Shown: positions 25,646 to 34,950 of the stretch, in pieces
Layout: every line of letters starts with the position of its first letter
Position numbering within the stretch: the stretch's first letter is position 1
Origin: Cytophagales bacterium
GTDB taxonomy: Bacteria; Bacteroidota; Bacteroidia; Cytophagales; Cyclobacteriaceae
Assembly (NCBI GenBank): GCA_017303795.1
Contig: JAFLBR010000001.1
Span: forward strand, 1-64,000
Length of the DNA stretch: 64,000 nt
Direction: 5' to 3'
Position numbers and translations under genes: made by a program
Notes under the pieces: generated by a model
What the model was told of the DNA's origin: nothing
The model's input: the letters and a program-made list of their open reading frames with translations, nothing else
Databases searched by the model: none

Positions 25646-26980
25646 TCACACCCGCTTCACCCGCAATGTCACACCCTCCGTACCAATCACTTCAATCGTT
25701 TCGTCTTTTTCAATAAAATCGCCACGCGTAAAGGCATCGTAAATTTCACCTTCAATCAGCACTTTGCCACTTGGGCGTAGTATGGTTTGGGCTTTACCTT
25801 GTTTGCCCAACAAATCTTTTTGAAAACTGCTAACGGTGTAACCACTTTTAGCATCTTGTGTATCGCTTAGTGCTATACGATTAAATGCTTTTGTTTTGGT
25901 TAAGCGTGCACCACCTATAAACAACAGTACCACACCACCGGTTAATCCACCCAGCGTGGCAAACGCGGCTATTATAATATCGCCCAGCGGCACAAACTCA
26001 AAATTGAAAAAATCATTGTTAAGCATAATCAGCACCAGCGAAACTACGGTAAGCGTAATGCCACTTACACCGGCCACACCAAAGCCCGGTATAAAAAATA
26101 CTTCGGCTATAATCAGGAGCACACCTATAAACAGCGCCAATATTTCCCAATACGCGGCAAGTCCGTTCAAGTAATACGGCACTAAGTACAGCACTAAGGC
26201 TATTGTAGCAGCAATCAACGGAAAGCCCACACCAGGGGTTTGCAATTCAAAATAAATTCCACCCATGATGACTAGTATTAAAAGTCCGCTGATAAACGGA
26301 TTTAAAAAGAAGGCAATTATTTTTTCGGCAGCACCCAGTTTATAAGTTTCAATTTCGTAGTCGGTTACGTTGTTGCGTTTCAGAATTTCTTCAATGGATT
26401 CAACTTTGGCTTCGCAGTAACCATTCTCCATGGCTTCGCTGGTGGTGAATGTAATTACTTTACCCGCTTGTTTTAAACTATCAATTACTACATTTTCATC
26501 TACCATGCCTTCAGCAATGCGCGGGTCGCGACCGTTTTCTTCGGCTGTAGAACGCATGATAGAACGCATGTACGATTGATATTTATCGGGTGCAGCGCCA
26601 CCACTGCCATCCACCACAGTGGCTGCACCAATGGTAGCACCGGGGGCCATGTAAATACTATCGCAGGCAATAGAAATTAACGCACCGGCCGAAGCTGCAT
26701 CGGAGTTGATGAACACCCACACCGGTATTTTTACATCCATTATTCCATCTACAATTTCTTTGGTATCGGCCAGCGCACCGCCAAACGTATCCATATCAAT
26801 AATAATAATGTCGGCATTGGTTTTAGCAGCATGTTCAAGCGCAAGCTTTACATAGCGACCCATACGCGGATCAATCTCGGCTTTGATCTCCATTACCATT
26901 ACTTTCTTTTTGGCGGGTTGTGCCCAGCCAATAGTTTGTACCAGCAGCACAATACTCAGTATCCTCAACAGCGTTCGCAT
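25646..26980 (-). CDS. NfeD family membrane-bound serine protease
   Basis: The protein has 444 residues. After a signal peptide (to about residue 20) comes a ClpP-class protease domain: DIIIIDMDTFGGALADTKEI, PVWVFINSDAASAGALISIA with the nucleophile Ser, and PGATIGAATVV. Then come several membrane helices (~220-370) and a C-terminal OB-fold NfeD domain (LIEGEIYDAFTRGDFIEKDE). This is the long NfeD form that normally works with a stomatin/SPFH protein; no such gene lies beside it here. Divergent from the DUF4905 gene with 33 bases between. Confidence 0.88.
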   Translation of the reverse strand: MRTLLRILSIVLLVQTIGWAQPAKKKVMVMEIKAEIDPRMGRYVKLALEHAAKTNADIIIIDMDTFGGALADTKEIVDGIMDVKIPVWVFINSDAASAGALISIACDSIYMAPGATIGAATVVDGSGGAAPDKYQSYMRSIMRSTAEENGRDPRIAEGMVDENVVIDSLKQAGKVITFTTSEAMENGYCEAKVESIEEILKRNNVTDYEIETYKLGAAEKIIAFFLNPFISGLLILVIMGGIYFELQTPGVGFPLIAATIALVLYLVPYYLNGLAAYWEILALFIGVLLIIAEVFFIPGFGVAGVSGITLTVVSLVLIMLNNDFFNFEFVPLGDIIIAAFATLGGLTGGVVLLFIGGARLTKTKAFNRIALSDTQDAKSGYTVSSFQKDLLGKQGKAQTILRPSGKVLIEGEIYDAFTRGDFIEKDETIEVIGTEGVTLRVKRV

Positions 26981-27013
26981 GGTTGTTTGTATTTTGCACT
27001 AAAATACTAACTC

Positions 27014-27676
27014 TTGATCGAAAAAACCTGTGTTGTTTACCAGGCACCTCCGGGCTTTGTAATCTGGAACTTGATACCCGCACCCGAAGCAGGTTGCATG
27101 GTGATAGAAGAACGGAACGATGCTACCCGTAAAGTTGCTATCGCCTGCGTTTCATTCACGGGCAAGTTGCATTGGCGCAATGTTAACCTGCCTGAATCGT
27201 GGTGGATAAATCTGAATGCCGTTACCAACACACAAGTAATGCTGCGTTTGTTTGAAAGCACGGCCAATCCCGATGCCGTGCGATTAATAGCCTTAAGCCT
27301 AACTACTGGTGAAGTAAGCGAAATTGCACCCGAGTCGGCACATACGATTCAGCCACTGCGGCCGTTTGTGTATGTGCAAGGCGAACCTGAATTTGAAACC
27401 GTGCAAAAATTTTTACAACAACAACTCCGGCAGATGGCATTTCTGGGTGCTGAGTATCTGGAAACTGAAAGCCAGATTTTTATCTCGTACTATACCGGGC
27501 AACCCGCAGTGTTTACCAATGTGCTGGCATGTTTTGGGCGCGATGGTAAGCTGCATTTTACCGAGGAAATTGGCACGAATTTGAAAGGAATGGGCGTTGG
27601 TACTTTTTTTATTGAAACCAACACGTTGTTTTTTGTGAAGAACAAGACAGAATTGGTAACTTTTCGCATTGTTTAA
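27014..27676 (+). CDS. DUF4905 domain-containing protein
   Basis: The protein has 220 residues starting at TTG 27014. It is rich in beta strands with repeated W/F motifs (FVIWNLIPAPEAGCM, VSFTGKLHWRNVNLPESWWI, VRLIALSLTTGEVSEIAP, FTNVLACFGRDGKLHF), resembling a small propeller-like fold. I recognise it as DUF4905, found mainly in Cytophagales-type genomes; its function is unknown. There is no signal peptide. It opens a tight run of four plus-strand genes (LysM, OmpA and TIGR02757 follow with gaps of 4 bases or fewer). Confidence 0.65.
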   Translation: MIEKTCVVYQAPPGFVIWNLIPAPEAGCMVIEERNDATRKVAIACVSFTGKLHWRNVNLPESWWINLNAVTNTQVMLRLFESTANPDAVRLIALSLTTGEVSEIAPESAHTIQPLRPFVYVQGEPEFETVQKFLQQQLRQMAFLGAEYLETESQIFISYYTGQPAVFTNVLACFGRDGKLHFTEEIGTNLKGMGVGTFFIETNTLFFVKNKTELVTFRIV

Positions 27677-27680
27677 GCTT

Positions 27681-28733
27681 ATGATAAAGGTAATTTTTTT
27701 AACTCTTGTTACGTGGAGCTCTCCGGGTGCTGCAAATGCTACGGTTGATTCGCTTCGGATGGAAACCGTTGGTGGAAAGCAGTTCATCATTCACCAGATT
27801 GACGAAAAGGAAACGCTCTATGCTATCTCCAGACGATATGGTGTGCCCATTACTTCTATATTAGAACACAACCCCACTGCCGATGGTGGTTTAGCGGTTG
27901 GCCAATTGTTGAAAGTACCGTATGTACCCAAAACAAAACCGGTTGTTACCGGTGGCGATAAGATTCACAAAGTAGCGGCCAAAGAAACCCTATTTTCTAT
28001 TTCACGGTTGTACGATGTATCTGTGGATGAAATAAAAAGCTGGAATAACTTAAAAGACAATGCGCTTAATTTAGGACAGGAGTTGGTGATTAAAAAGAAA
28101 TCGACAGCGCTAACCACTACATTACCCGCCATGCAATCTATTAAAGGTGCACATACGGTAGCAGCTAAAGAAACTTTGTATTCCATTGCGCGGCAGTATA
28201 ATATCTCGGTGCAGCAATTGCGCGAGTGGAATTCGCTTACCGCGGATGAAGTGAAAATCGGCCAAAGCCTTTTTGTTGCACAGCCAATGTATCAGAAGCC
28301 GGACGAAATAAAAACACAGCCAGAAGTTGTGGTTAAACCGGAGGTAAAAGAAACTCCGATAGTAACGGTGGTAAAGCCTGAAGTAAAAACGCAACCCGAG
28401 ATAAAAACAAATCCCGAAGTAAAAGAGACAACCATTCGCATTTCAGAAGCCGTTACCGGATCGGATGAAGTGAAGGAAGGTGGCCTTGCCGAATTGATTG
28501 AAGGCACGGATGGTAATCGCAAATACCTGGCCTTGCATCGCACGGCTAAAGTGGGTACTATTTTAAAAGTGCGCAACGAGTTAAACAACCGCGAAGTGTT
28601 TGTGCGTGTGGCGGGTTCGTTGCCTAACGTAGGTGCCAACACCAATGTGGTAATTAAAATTTCAAAATCAGCTTACGATAGATTGGGCGCCATTGATCCA
28701 CGCTTTCGCGTAGAGGTTACATATTATAAATAA
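27681..28733 (+). CDS. LysM-repeat secreted protein
   Basis: The protein has 350 residues from ATG 27681. A signal peptide (to about residue 21) is followed by three LysM domains: DEKETLYAISRRYGVPITSI, AAKETLFSISRLYDVSVDEI, AAKETLYSIARQYNISVQQL. A low-complexity linker of Lys/Glu/Pro/Val repeats (such as KPEVKTQPEIKTNPEVKETT) follows, then a C-terminal domain (TAKVGTILKVRNELNNREVF) that resembles a double-psi/RlpA-like barrel. It should bind peptidoglycan in the periplasm. Its stop is one base before the OmpA-type gene. Confidence 0.85.
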   Translation: MIKVIFLTLVTWSSPGAANATVDSLRMETVGGKQFIIHQIDEKETLYAISRRYGVPITSILEHNPTADGGLAVGQLLKVPYVPKTKPVVTGGDKIHKVAAKETLFSISRLYDVSVDEIKSWNNLKDNALNLGQELVIKKKSTALTTTLPAMQSIKGAHTVAAKETLYSIARQYNISVQQLREWNSLTADEVKIGQSLFVAQPMYQKPDEIKTQPEVVVKPEVKETPIVTVVKPEVKTQPEIKTNPEVKETTIRISEAVTGSDEVKEGGLAELIEGTDGNRKYLALHRTAKVGTILKVRNELNNREVFVRVAGSLPNVGANTNVVIKISKSAYDRLGAIDPRFRVEVTYYK

Positions 28734-28734
28734 A

Positions 28735-29817
28735 ATGCGCGGGCTTGTTTGCTTACTCTTCATTTGCCATGCAAGTCTCGCACAAAATCTGGTAGTAAAC
28801 GGAGGGTTTGAACAGTATTACAAATGCCCCGGTTCATTCACCAATAACTCCACTGGCGAAATTGCTCCAGGATGGACATCGCCCAGCACAGGTACACCCG
28901 ATATGTTTCACATGTGCAGCACTGGCGAAGCGGGTGTGCCTACTAACTGGGCCGGTTATTCCAAAGCATACATTGGTTCCGGCTATGCTGGTATTTATTG
29001 CTATTTGCTTCGCGCAGACAAAGAGTACCGCGAATATTTGCAGACTGAACTCACTTCGCCATTGGAGCCCGGTGGTGAATACCTGGTAGAATTTTATTTC
29101 AAACTTTCATCCAATTCAAAATACAGTATCGATCGCATTGGGTTTTTACTTTCCGATTCTAACTACTTAATGGCTGGCGATGGTATGTTTCCCGTGCCGG
29201 CAACTTACGAGCGCATCAATCGCACCATCTATTCCAAAGCAACTGGTTTATGGACTCGCTTTGGATATACACATATGGCAAAAGGTGGTGAGAAATATCT
29301 TACCATCGGAAACTTTTCCAACAGTAGTAAAACACGGAGTCAATACATCACTAATTCGCAAGGTACCGAACCCATGCTGGCGCGCGCTGCATATTTTTTT
29401 ATTGATGAAGTAAAAGTGATTAAAGTGGGTGGTGGTGCGCCACCGGTGCTTACCGGTTACCCCGAACTTAAAACGGATGAAACGTATGTATTGAAAAACA
29501 TTCAGTTTAAGTACAACGATTTCGCTTTGCTCGATCAATCTTTTCCGGAGTTAAAAAAGTTAGTGGAAGTTTTACGCTACCACAAAACCTGGAAGGTGGT
29601 AGTAAGCGGTCATACCGATGATATTGGCTCCGATACATTCAATAATGAACTTTCTATTTTACGGGCGGGCAGTGTGGCCGATTATCTGATTAATGCCGGT
29701 ATAGAACCCACGCGCATTAAAACGATGGGCTTCGGCAAACAAACGCCTTTGGTAAAAGGTACAGACGAAACTTCGCGCGCTACTAACCGCAGGGTAGAGT
29801 TGCGCTTTCTTAACTGA
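28735..29817 (+). CDS. OmpA family protein with an N-terminal carbohydrate-binding-like domain
   Basis: The protein has 360 residues. A signal peptide (cut near residue 16) precedes a beta-sandwich region (NLVVNGGFEQYYKCPGSF, APGWTSPSTGTPDMFHMC, LEPGGEYLVEFYFKLSSN) like those of Bacteroidota surface proteins. The C-terminal ~110 residues are an OmpA domain: VVSGHTDDIGSDTFNNELSI, RIKTMGFGKQTPLVKG, RATNRRVELRF, which binds peptidoglycan. It shares one base with the next gene and follows the LysM gene by one base, so both peptidoglycan-binding proteins are made together. Confidence 0.85.
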   Translation: MRGLVCLLFICHASLAQNLVVNGGFEQYYKCPGSFTNNSTGEIAPGWTSPSTGTPDMFHMCSTGEAGVPTNWAGYSKAYIGSGYAGIYCYLLRADKEYREYLQTELTSPLEPGGEYLVEFYFKLSSNSKYSIDRIGFLLSDSNYLMAGDGMFPVPATYERINRTIYSKATGLWTRFGYTHMAKGGEKYLTIGNFSNSSKTRSQYITNSQGTEPMLARAAYFFIDEVKVIKVGGGAPPVLTGYPELKTDETYVLKNIQFKYNDFALLDQSFPELKKLVEVLRYHKTWKVVVSGHTDDIGSDTFNNELSILRAGSVADYLINAGIEPTRIKTMGFGKQTPLVKGTDETSRATNRRVELRFLN

Positions 29818-30617
29818 TGCGCAAAAAATTACAACCCGATCAGCTTCGCGATTTTCTAAACGAAAAAGCATGGCAATACAATAACAAAAACTTTATTGAA
29901 TTCGATCCGATTTCAATTCCCCATCGGTTTAGTTTAAAACAGGATATTGAGATAGCCGCATTCTTCGCAGCTACTTTAGCCTGGGGCCAGCGCGTTACGA
30001 TCATAAACAAATGCAACGAGTTGTTGAATATGATGGATAACCGGCCTTATGATTTTTTATCGAATCACCAATCAAATGATCTTAAGCCTTTTTTAAAATT
30101 TAAGCATCGCACCTTTAACGCTACCGATACCCTTTATTTCATTGAATCGCTTTCGGTGTTTTATAAAACACACACTTCGTTAGAAGAAGCGTTTGTACAA
30201 AATCTTGATCTCACTCAACCGGCTGCGACCGATGTCTTTCTGATCGAACAAGCATTGATTCAGTTTAACAAACTTTTTTTCAGTTTACCCGATGTACCAC
30301 AACGTACGCGTAAACATGTAAGCACTCCGGCTCGTAAGTCGGCCTGTAAAAGATTAAACATGTTTTTGCGCTGGATGGTTAGACAAGATGCTTGCGGTGT
30401 TGATTTCGGAATCTGGAAAAAGATTTCGCCTTCGCAGTTGGTTTGTCCGTGCGATGTACATGTGGAACGTGTAGCCCGAAAACTTAAACTGATCTCCCGA
30501 AAGGGTATGGATTGGCAAACGGCAATGGAGTTAACCACCAATCTGCGCAAGCTCAATGCGGCTGATCCGGTGTTGTATGATTTCGCCTTGTTTGGAGTAG
30601 GAGTGATGGAGCGGTAG
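29817..30617 (+). CDS. TIGR02757 family protein
   Basis: The protein has 266 residues. The whole-protein pattern fits TIGR02757: FIEFDPISIPHRFSLKQDIE, AAFFAATLAWGQRVTIINKC, FLRWMVRQDACGVDFGIWKK, CDVHVERVARKLKLI, and a C-terminal ADPVLYDFALFGVGV. It has helix-rich similarity to HhH DNA glycosylases, and the VLYDFALFGVGV tail is typical, but no activity has been established. It begins on the last base of the OmpA-type gene, ending a four-gene run. Confidence 0.82.
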   Translation: MRKKLQPDQLRDFLNEKAWQYNNKNFIEFDPISIPHRFSLKQDIEIAAFFAATLAWGQRVTIINKCNELLNMMDNRPYDFLSNHQSNDLKPFLKFKHRTFNATDTLYFIESLSVFYKTHTSLEEAFVQNLDLTQPAATDVFLIEQALIQFNKLFFSLPDVPQRTRKHVSTPARKSACKRLNMFLRWMVRQDACGVDFGIWKKISPSQLVCPCDVHVERVARKLKLISRKGMDWQTAMELTTNLRKLNAADPVLYDFALFGVGVMER

Positions 30618-30847
30618 GGGCCTATTAATCCCAAACCCCTCATGCAAATAGCGAAATGCAACTAACTGGTATTTGATGCAAAGAACACCACTAATTCAAG
30701 CCCTTGATTGTGTGCCTCTTAGTTACCAGCCGGATTCAGCCCTAACTTTTATAATCAACCAAATAAATTGACGAACGGTAGTACCATTGTTATCGAATTA
30801 TTTCTAATTTTCTTATTCATTTTAACACACACCGAACTTCACTTCTT

Positions 30848-32569
30848 ATGAACTTAAACATCGATGCAGAAAAGGAAATTGCCTACGATGCCATTGTGGT
30901 AGGTACGGGTATCAGCGGAGGCTGGGCTGCCAAAGAACTCACCGAAAAAGGACTGAAAACCCTGGTGCTGGAGCGCGGTAGAATGGTGGAACACCCTAAC
31001 TATCCCACCGCTACCAAAGACATCTGGGAGTTTGAAAATGCAGATCGGCCCACGGCTGAAGACCTTGAGAAACAAGGCGTACAAAACCGCACCGGCTACA
31101 CCGTTCGTCAGTCAACCAAACATTGGTTTGTAAACGATCTTGAAAACCCCTACACCGAAAAGGAAGGTAAACGCTTCGATTGGATGCGGGGTTATCACGT
31201 GGGTGGTCGCTCTATCATGTGGGGTCGCCAGAGTTACCGCTGGGGCGATTTTGATTTTGAAGCCAACCTGCGCGAAGGTATTTCTATCGACTGGCCAGTT
31301 CGGTATAAAGAAATTGCACCGTGGTACGATTATGTAGAAACCTTTGCTGGTATCAGTGGCCAGGCCGAAGGTTTGGATTTTCTGCCCGATAGCAAATTTC
31401 TTCCACCCATGGAATTGAACTGTGTAGAGAAGGAATTGAAAACATCTATGAAAGATAAATTCGGCCGGTTGTTAACCATTGGTCGGGTAGCGCATATTAC
31501 ATCACCATTATCGCACAACAACAGTGCGCAACGCGGTCAATGTCAATATCGCAACTTGTGTAGTCGTGGTTGTCCGTATGGAGCATACTTCAGCAGTAAC
31601 TCCTCTACATTACCGGCAGCAGCTAAAACCGGCAACATGACGTTGCGCGCAAATTCAATTGCCTACGAATTGATTTATGATGAAGCAAAAGGTAAGGCTA
31701 CCGGAGTAAAAGTATTGGATGCTGAAACCGGAGAGCAATTAGAGTTTAAAGCCAAAGTAATTTTCTTGTGCGCCTCAACCATGGGCTCAACGTATATCAT
31801 GCTCAATTCAATTTCAAAACGCTTCCCGAATGGTTTAGGTAATGACAGCGATCAATTAGGTCGCAACATTATGGATCACCACTTGGGCGTAGGGGCCAGT
31901 GGCGAGTGGGAAGGTTTTGAAGATCAGTATTACTTCGGTCGCAGAGCCAACGGTATTTACATACCTCGCTTCCGAAACATGGGTAAAGAAAAACGCGATT
32001 ACCTGCGCGGCTTCGGTTACCAAGGTGGCGCAAGCCGGCAAGGGTGGCAAAGTTTAGTTGCCGAGATGAGCATTGGTGCCGATCTGAAAGAAGCCGTAAC
32101 AACGCCAGGCAAGTGGACGCTGGGTATGGGTGGTTTTGGTGAGGTGTTACCTTATCAGGATAATCAGGTTACCATTAATCGCGATAAGAAAGATAAACAT
32201 GGTTTACCAACACTTACATTCGATACGGAATTAAAAGAGAACGAATTTAAAATGCGTAAGGATATGGCCAACGATGCAGCCGAAATGCTGGAAGCCGCTG
32301 GCTTTAAAAATGTGCGCTCGTACGACAGACCCAGCCAACATGGATTGGGGTTGGGTATTCATGAAATGGGAACGGCCCGTATGGGGAAAGATCCTAAAAC
32401 TTCGGTGTTGAATAAAAACAATCAGGTACATGCATGTAAAAACGTGTTTGTAACAGATGGTTCTTTCATGACCTCAGCCAACTGTGTAAACCCATCGCTT
32501 ACGTATATGGCGTTTACTGCACGCGCTGCCGACTTTGCCGTTAGTGAATTGAAAAAAGGAAATCTGTAA
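30848..32569 (+). CDS. GMC family oxidoreductase (FAD-dependent, gluconate/sugar dehydrogenase type)
   Basis: The protein has 573 residues. An FAD-binding Rossmann motif VVGTGISGGWAAKEL (about 17-31) is followed by LKTLVLERG. GGRSIMWGRQSYRW, HEMGTARMG and NCVNPSLTYMAFTARAADF are GMC hallmarks. GQCQYRNLCSRGCPYGAYF holds three cysteines (C-x5-C-x3-C), resembling the 3Fe-4S site of bacterial FAD-glucose dehydrogenases. No signal peptide of its own is seen, so export would depend on the next gene's product. The 230-base upstream region holds no gene and no clear promoter match. Confidence 0.88.
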   Translation: MNLNIDAEKEIAYDAIVVGTGISGGWAAKELTEKGLKTLVLERGRMVEHPNYPTATKDIWEFENADRPTAEDLEKQGVQNRTGYTVRQSTKHWFVNDLENPYTEKEGKRFDWMRGYHVGGRSIMWGRQSYRWGDFDFEANLREGISIDWPVRYKEIAPWYDYVETFAGISGQAEGLDFLPDSKFLPPMELNCVEKELKTSMKDKFGRLLTIGRVAHITSPLSHNNSAQRGQCQYRNLCSRGCPYGAYFSSNSSTLPAAAKTGNMTLRANSIAYELIYDEAKGKATGVKVLDAETGEQLEFKAKVIFLCASTMGSTYIMLNSISKRFPNGLGNDSDQLGRNIMDHHLGVGASGEWEGFEDQYYFGRRANGIYIPRFRNMGKEKRDYLRGFGYQGGASRQGWQSLVAEMSIGADLKEAVTTPGKWTLGMGGFGEVLPYQDNQVTINRDKKDKHGLPTLTFDTELKENEFKMRKDMANDAAEMLEAAGFKNVRSYDRPSQHGLGLGIHEMGTARMGKDPKTSVLNKNNQVHACKNVFVTDGSFMTSANCVNPSLTYMAFTARAADFAVSELKKGNL

Positions 32570-32590
32570 TCCACACTTTAAGAAAAGATT

Positions 32591-33184
32591 ATGAACCAAC
32601 TCATGGATAGAAGAGAAGCCCTTCGCAAAACAGCTTTGCTGATGGGTGCTGCCGTTTCAGCTACAGCTCTTGCGGGAATTATGCAAGGTTGCAAAGCCAC
32701 GCCTGAACTTACGTATGTGCCTTCATTCTTTACCGAGGAGCAGGCCCGCATTGTTAGCGAACTGGTGCAAACCATCATTCCAAAAACCGATACACCCGGT
32801 GCAAAAGAAGCCGGAGTTCCGGGATTTATCGATCAGATTTTGAAGGAGTGTTATAAGAAAGAAGATCAGGATAAATTTATAACTGGTCTTACTGAGTTTG
32901 AAGCAGCCGCCAAGGCCGCACACGGTGATAGCTTTATTTACCTGGATGCTGAAAAACAATTGGCATTTGTAAAAGCACAGAATGAAGCTGCGGTAACCGC
33001 AGTTAAAGCCGATCCATCTTTGCCGCGACCATTTATTCTTACGGCAAAAGAACTTACCCTGTTGGGATTTTTTACCAGCGAACCCGGTGCCACACAAGTA
33101 TTGCAATATGAAGCAGTACCTGGTTCGTACAAAGGATGTATTCCGTTAAGCGAAGCTGGTAATGGAAAAACCTGGGCTTCGTAG
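32591..33184 (+). CDS. Gluconate 2-dehydrogenase subunit 3 family protein, Tat/lipoprotein signal
   Basis: The protein has 197 residues. The N-terminus MDRREALRKTALLMGAAVSA has a twin-arginine pattern, and GIMQGC looks like a lipobox, so it is probably a Tat-exported lipoprotein. The mature part (FFTEEQARIVSELVQTIIPK, PGAKEAGVPGFIDQIL, FILTAKELTLLGFFTSEPGA) is typical of the small subunit that accompanies GMC dehydrogenases and carries them through the Tat pore. It is 21 bases after the GMC gene and before a strong terminator, so they form a two-gene operon. The substrate is unknown. Confidence 0.85.
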   Translation: MNQLMDRREALRKTALLMGAAVSATALAGIMQGCKATPELTYVPSFFTEEQARIVSELVQTIIPKTDTPGAKEAGVPGFIDQILKECYKKEDQDKFITGLTEFEAAAKAAHGDSFIYLDAEKQLAFVKAQNEAAVTAVKADPSLPRPFILTAKELTLLGFFTSEPGATQVLQYEAVPGSYKGCIPLSEAGNGKTWAS

Positions 33185-33203
33185 GATAATTTTAATTAAA
33201 ATG

Positions 33204-33236
33204 AAAAAAGTCGTGGCTTTGGCCACGACTTTTTTG
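33204..33236 (+). terminator. Intrinsic terminator of the GMC/subunit 3 operon
   Basis: AGTCGTGGC (33209-33217) pairs with GCCACGACT (33222-33230), preceded by an A-run and followed by six T in total. It lies 20 bases beyond the subunit 3 stop. Confidence 0.9.
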
Positions 33237-33492
33237 TTGATGGGGTTTCAATCCTTCCAAACCAAATCAATTACATTTTTCGGATCTTAATCAGATATAA
33301 GCGTATCAAATCGTTTCATTTTGAGCTTGATTTTTATTAATACCAGATGGTTTAGACCCTGATGCTAAGCACAATGCTGCGGGATTTCCGAATTCCAGCC
33401 TTGTCACATTTACTTCTCTATATTAAAGAGCCATTTCAATAAACTAAAATTGCTATCTTGAATTTAAATGAAAAGATGTATCAATGCTGTGC

Positions 33493-33510
33493 CTAGCAAA
33501 TAGTTGCTAG
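33493..33510. repeat. Hairpin CTAGCAA-ATAG-TTGCTAG in a gene-free stretch
   Basis: A 7-bp perfect stem with a 4-base loop lies in the ~440-base stretch 33237-33678, which carries no convincing gene, RNA or promoter. It resembles the short hairpins that separate accessory genes at the left edge. The region is clearly AT-rich. Confidence 0.5.
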
Positions 33511-33678
33511 CGGCTGACAAAACACCTCTAGCCCCATGAGAGATTCAATTGTCAAAGATTGGTCACAGATTCTATGGACTTCTTGATTTATGAGAAATTG
33601 AAAGATAAGATATTAACCCAGATTCTAAGGGAACTTGAATATAGAAAGTTGTACTGAAACTTAAATCTTGCAGGATAA

Positions 33679-34221
33679 ATGGAAGGACAAACAACCGAGT
33701 TATTGAAACTCACAATTCCAGGGGTAGTTGCTATTATTGGTAACCTCATTGTTTACGTAATCGTGAAGCGCAGAATTGACAATTCAATTGAGAGACATAA
33801 GATTTCTTATTCGGGAATTTTTAAGGAAAAAATTGAAGTACACAAGCAGATTTTGAAGGGACTCTTTGAGTTAAAACTAAAAATTCAGCAATACCAATAT
33901 TTAGGAAACCAAGACCTTGCCAAAGAGATTTTTTTGGATGTTAATAAGTTCATAAGTTTTTACCAGATGAATCAACCATTTATTAAACCCAAAATTCTTG
34001 ATGGACTCAAAACACTAACTAAAGAATTGCAAATATGCTTCGAGGACTTTTACCGACACAATTATTTAGTGACAAAGGAAGGAATAGATCCAAAAATAAT
34101 ACACGACACATTGAATAAATTCTTTGAATCAGGAAATAAATTCAAAAAAAATGAACCATTTAATCAAATAGAAGAATTAATAATTTCGGAGATGAAGTCT
34201 GACCTGAGGATAATAGAGTGA
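33679..34221 (+). CDS. Hypothetical membrane-anchored helical protein
   Basis: The protein has 180 residues. One N-terminal transmembrane helix (LTIPGVVAIIGNLIVYVIVK, about 11-30) is followed by a long helical cytosolic part (FKEKIEVHKQILKGLFELKL, KIQQYQYLGNQDLAKEIFLD, IIHDTLNKFFESGNKFKKNE). I do not recognise a family. It is markedly rich in Lys, Ile and Phe with AT-rich codons compared with flanking housekeeping genes, suggesting acquired DNA. The next gene, 43 bases downstream, has the same composition. Confidence 0.55.
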   Translation: MEGQTTELLKLTIPGVVAIIGNLIVYVIVKRRIDNSIERHKISYSGIFKEKIEVHKQILKGLFELKLKIQQYQYLGNQDLAKEIFLDVNKFISFYQMNQPFIKPKILDGLKTLTKELQICFEDFYRHNYLVTKEGIDPKIIHDTLNKFFESGNKFKKNEPFNQIEELIISEMKSDLRIIE

Positions 34222-34264
34222 CAAATTTAAAGAGCCAGCTTGCAAACAACCAAACCAAACTACT

Positions 34265-34804
34265 ATGAAACTTAAAGTTACCATTATTACGCAGCTACTG
34301 TTTACGATTGGAATACTTCAGAGCAACTGCTACGCTCAAAAAATAAAAATATCTGAATTTGATAAATTTCAAAAAAGTCAAAGAATAGAAACGTCAATGG
34401 TTTTAATAAAAGGCGGGATTTACAATGCGGCAGCATGTGGCTATCGTTCAATAGGCAATACTATTTTATTTATGATTGGTGGCGGTGGTAATTATGTGGT
34501 AGGTGGCACTTCAAAAATTATAATTCTTTTTTCTGATGATTCCACAACTGAAATTATTTCAAAAGGTATTCAATCAAGTAAAACTGATGTAATTCAAGGG
34601 GCTGGTGTTGTCTCCTCATACCAGTTCGAGTACTATATTGCGGTAGAGCAAGTTGAAATGTTGAAAAATAAGGAAGTTAAGTCAATTCGAATGTTTGAAA
34701 CAGAAGAATATATAGATTTTGATTTGAAGAAAAAGCACTCTGCTGACCTTAAGTCACTTTCAACTATTTTTTTGGGAGAATATAACAAGCACTTACAAAA
34801 CTAG
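34265..34804 (+). CDS. Hypothetical secreted protein
   Basis: The protein has 179 residues with a signal peptide (VTIITQLLFTIGILQSNCYA, cut before Q). The mature part has no recognised domain; a glycine-rich stretch (LFMIGGGGNYVVGGTSKIII) and a beta-rich middle suggest a small extracytoplasmic fold. It is AT-rich like the preceding gene. The 146-base region after it holds GCAGG-CGT-CCTGC and other partial inverted repeats but no gene. Confidence 0.55.
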   Translation: MKLKVTIITQLLFTIGILQSNCYAQKIKISEFDKFQKSQRIETSMVLIKGGIYNAAACGYRSIGNTILFMIGGGGNYVVGGTSKIIILFSDDSTTEIISKGIQSSKTDVIQGAGVVSSYQFEYYIAVEQVEMLKNKEVKSIRMFETEEYIDFDLKKKHSADLKSLSTIFLGEYNKHLQN

Positions 34805-34950
34805 TGTCAAATTGGACCTAAGCTGGTAGCCTTGCCGCCTTATGCTTCGTTACTAAATCCAACTACCCACTTTGGTGCAGGCGTCCTGCTTGTACCGTTA
34901 TATAATTGATAAGCCGAGCTTGGTTAAAGCTTTTTAGAACAGCCTTGAAC

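Noticed and set aside
30618-30847. tRNA or small RNA in the gap before the GMC gene
   Set aside because: No cloverleaf, no terminator and no -7 box match were found; I see nothing supportable there.
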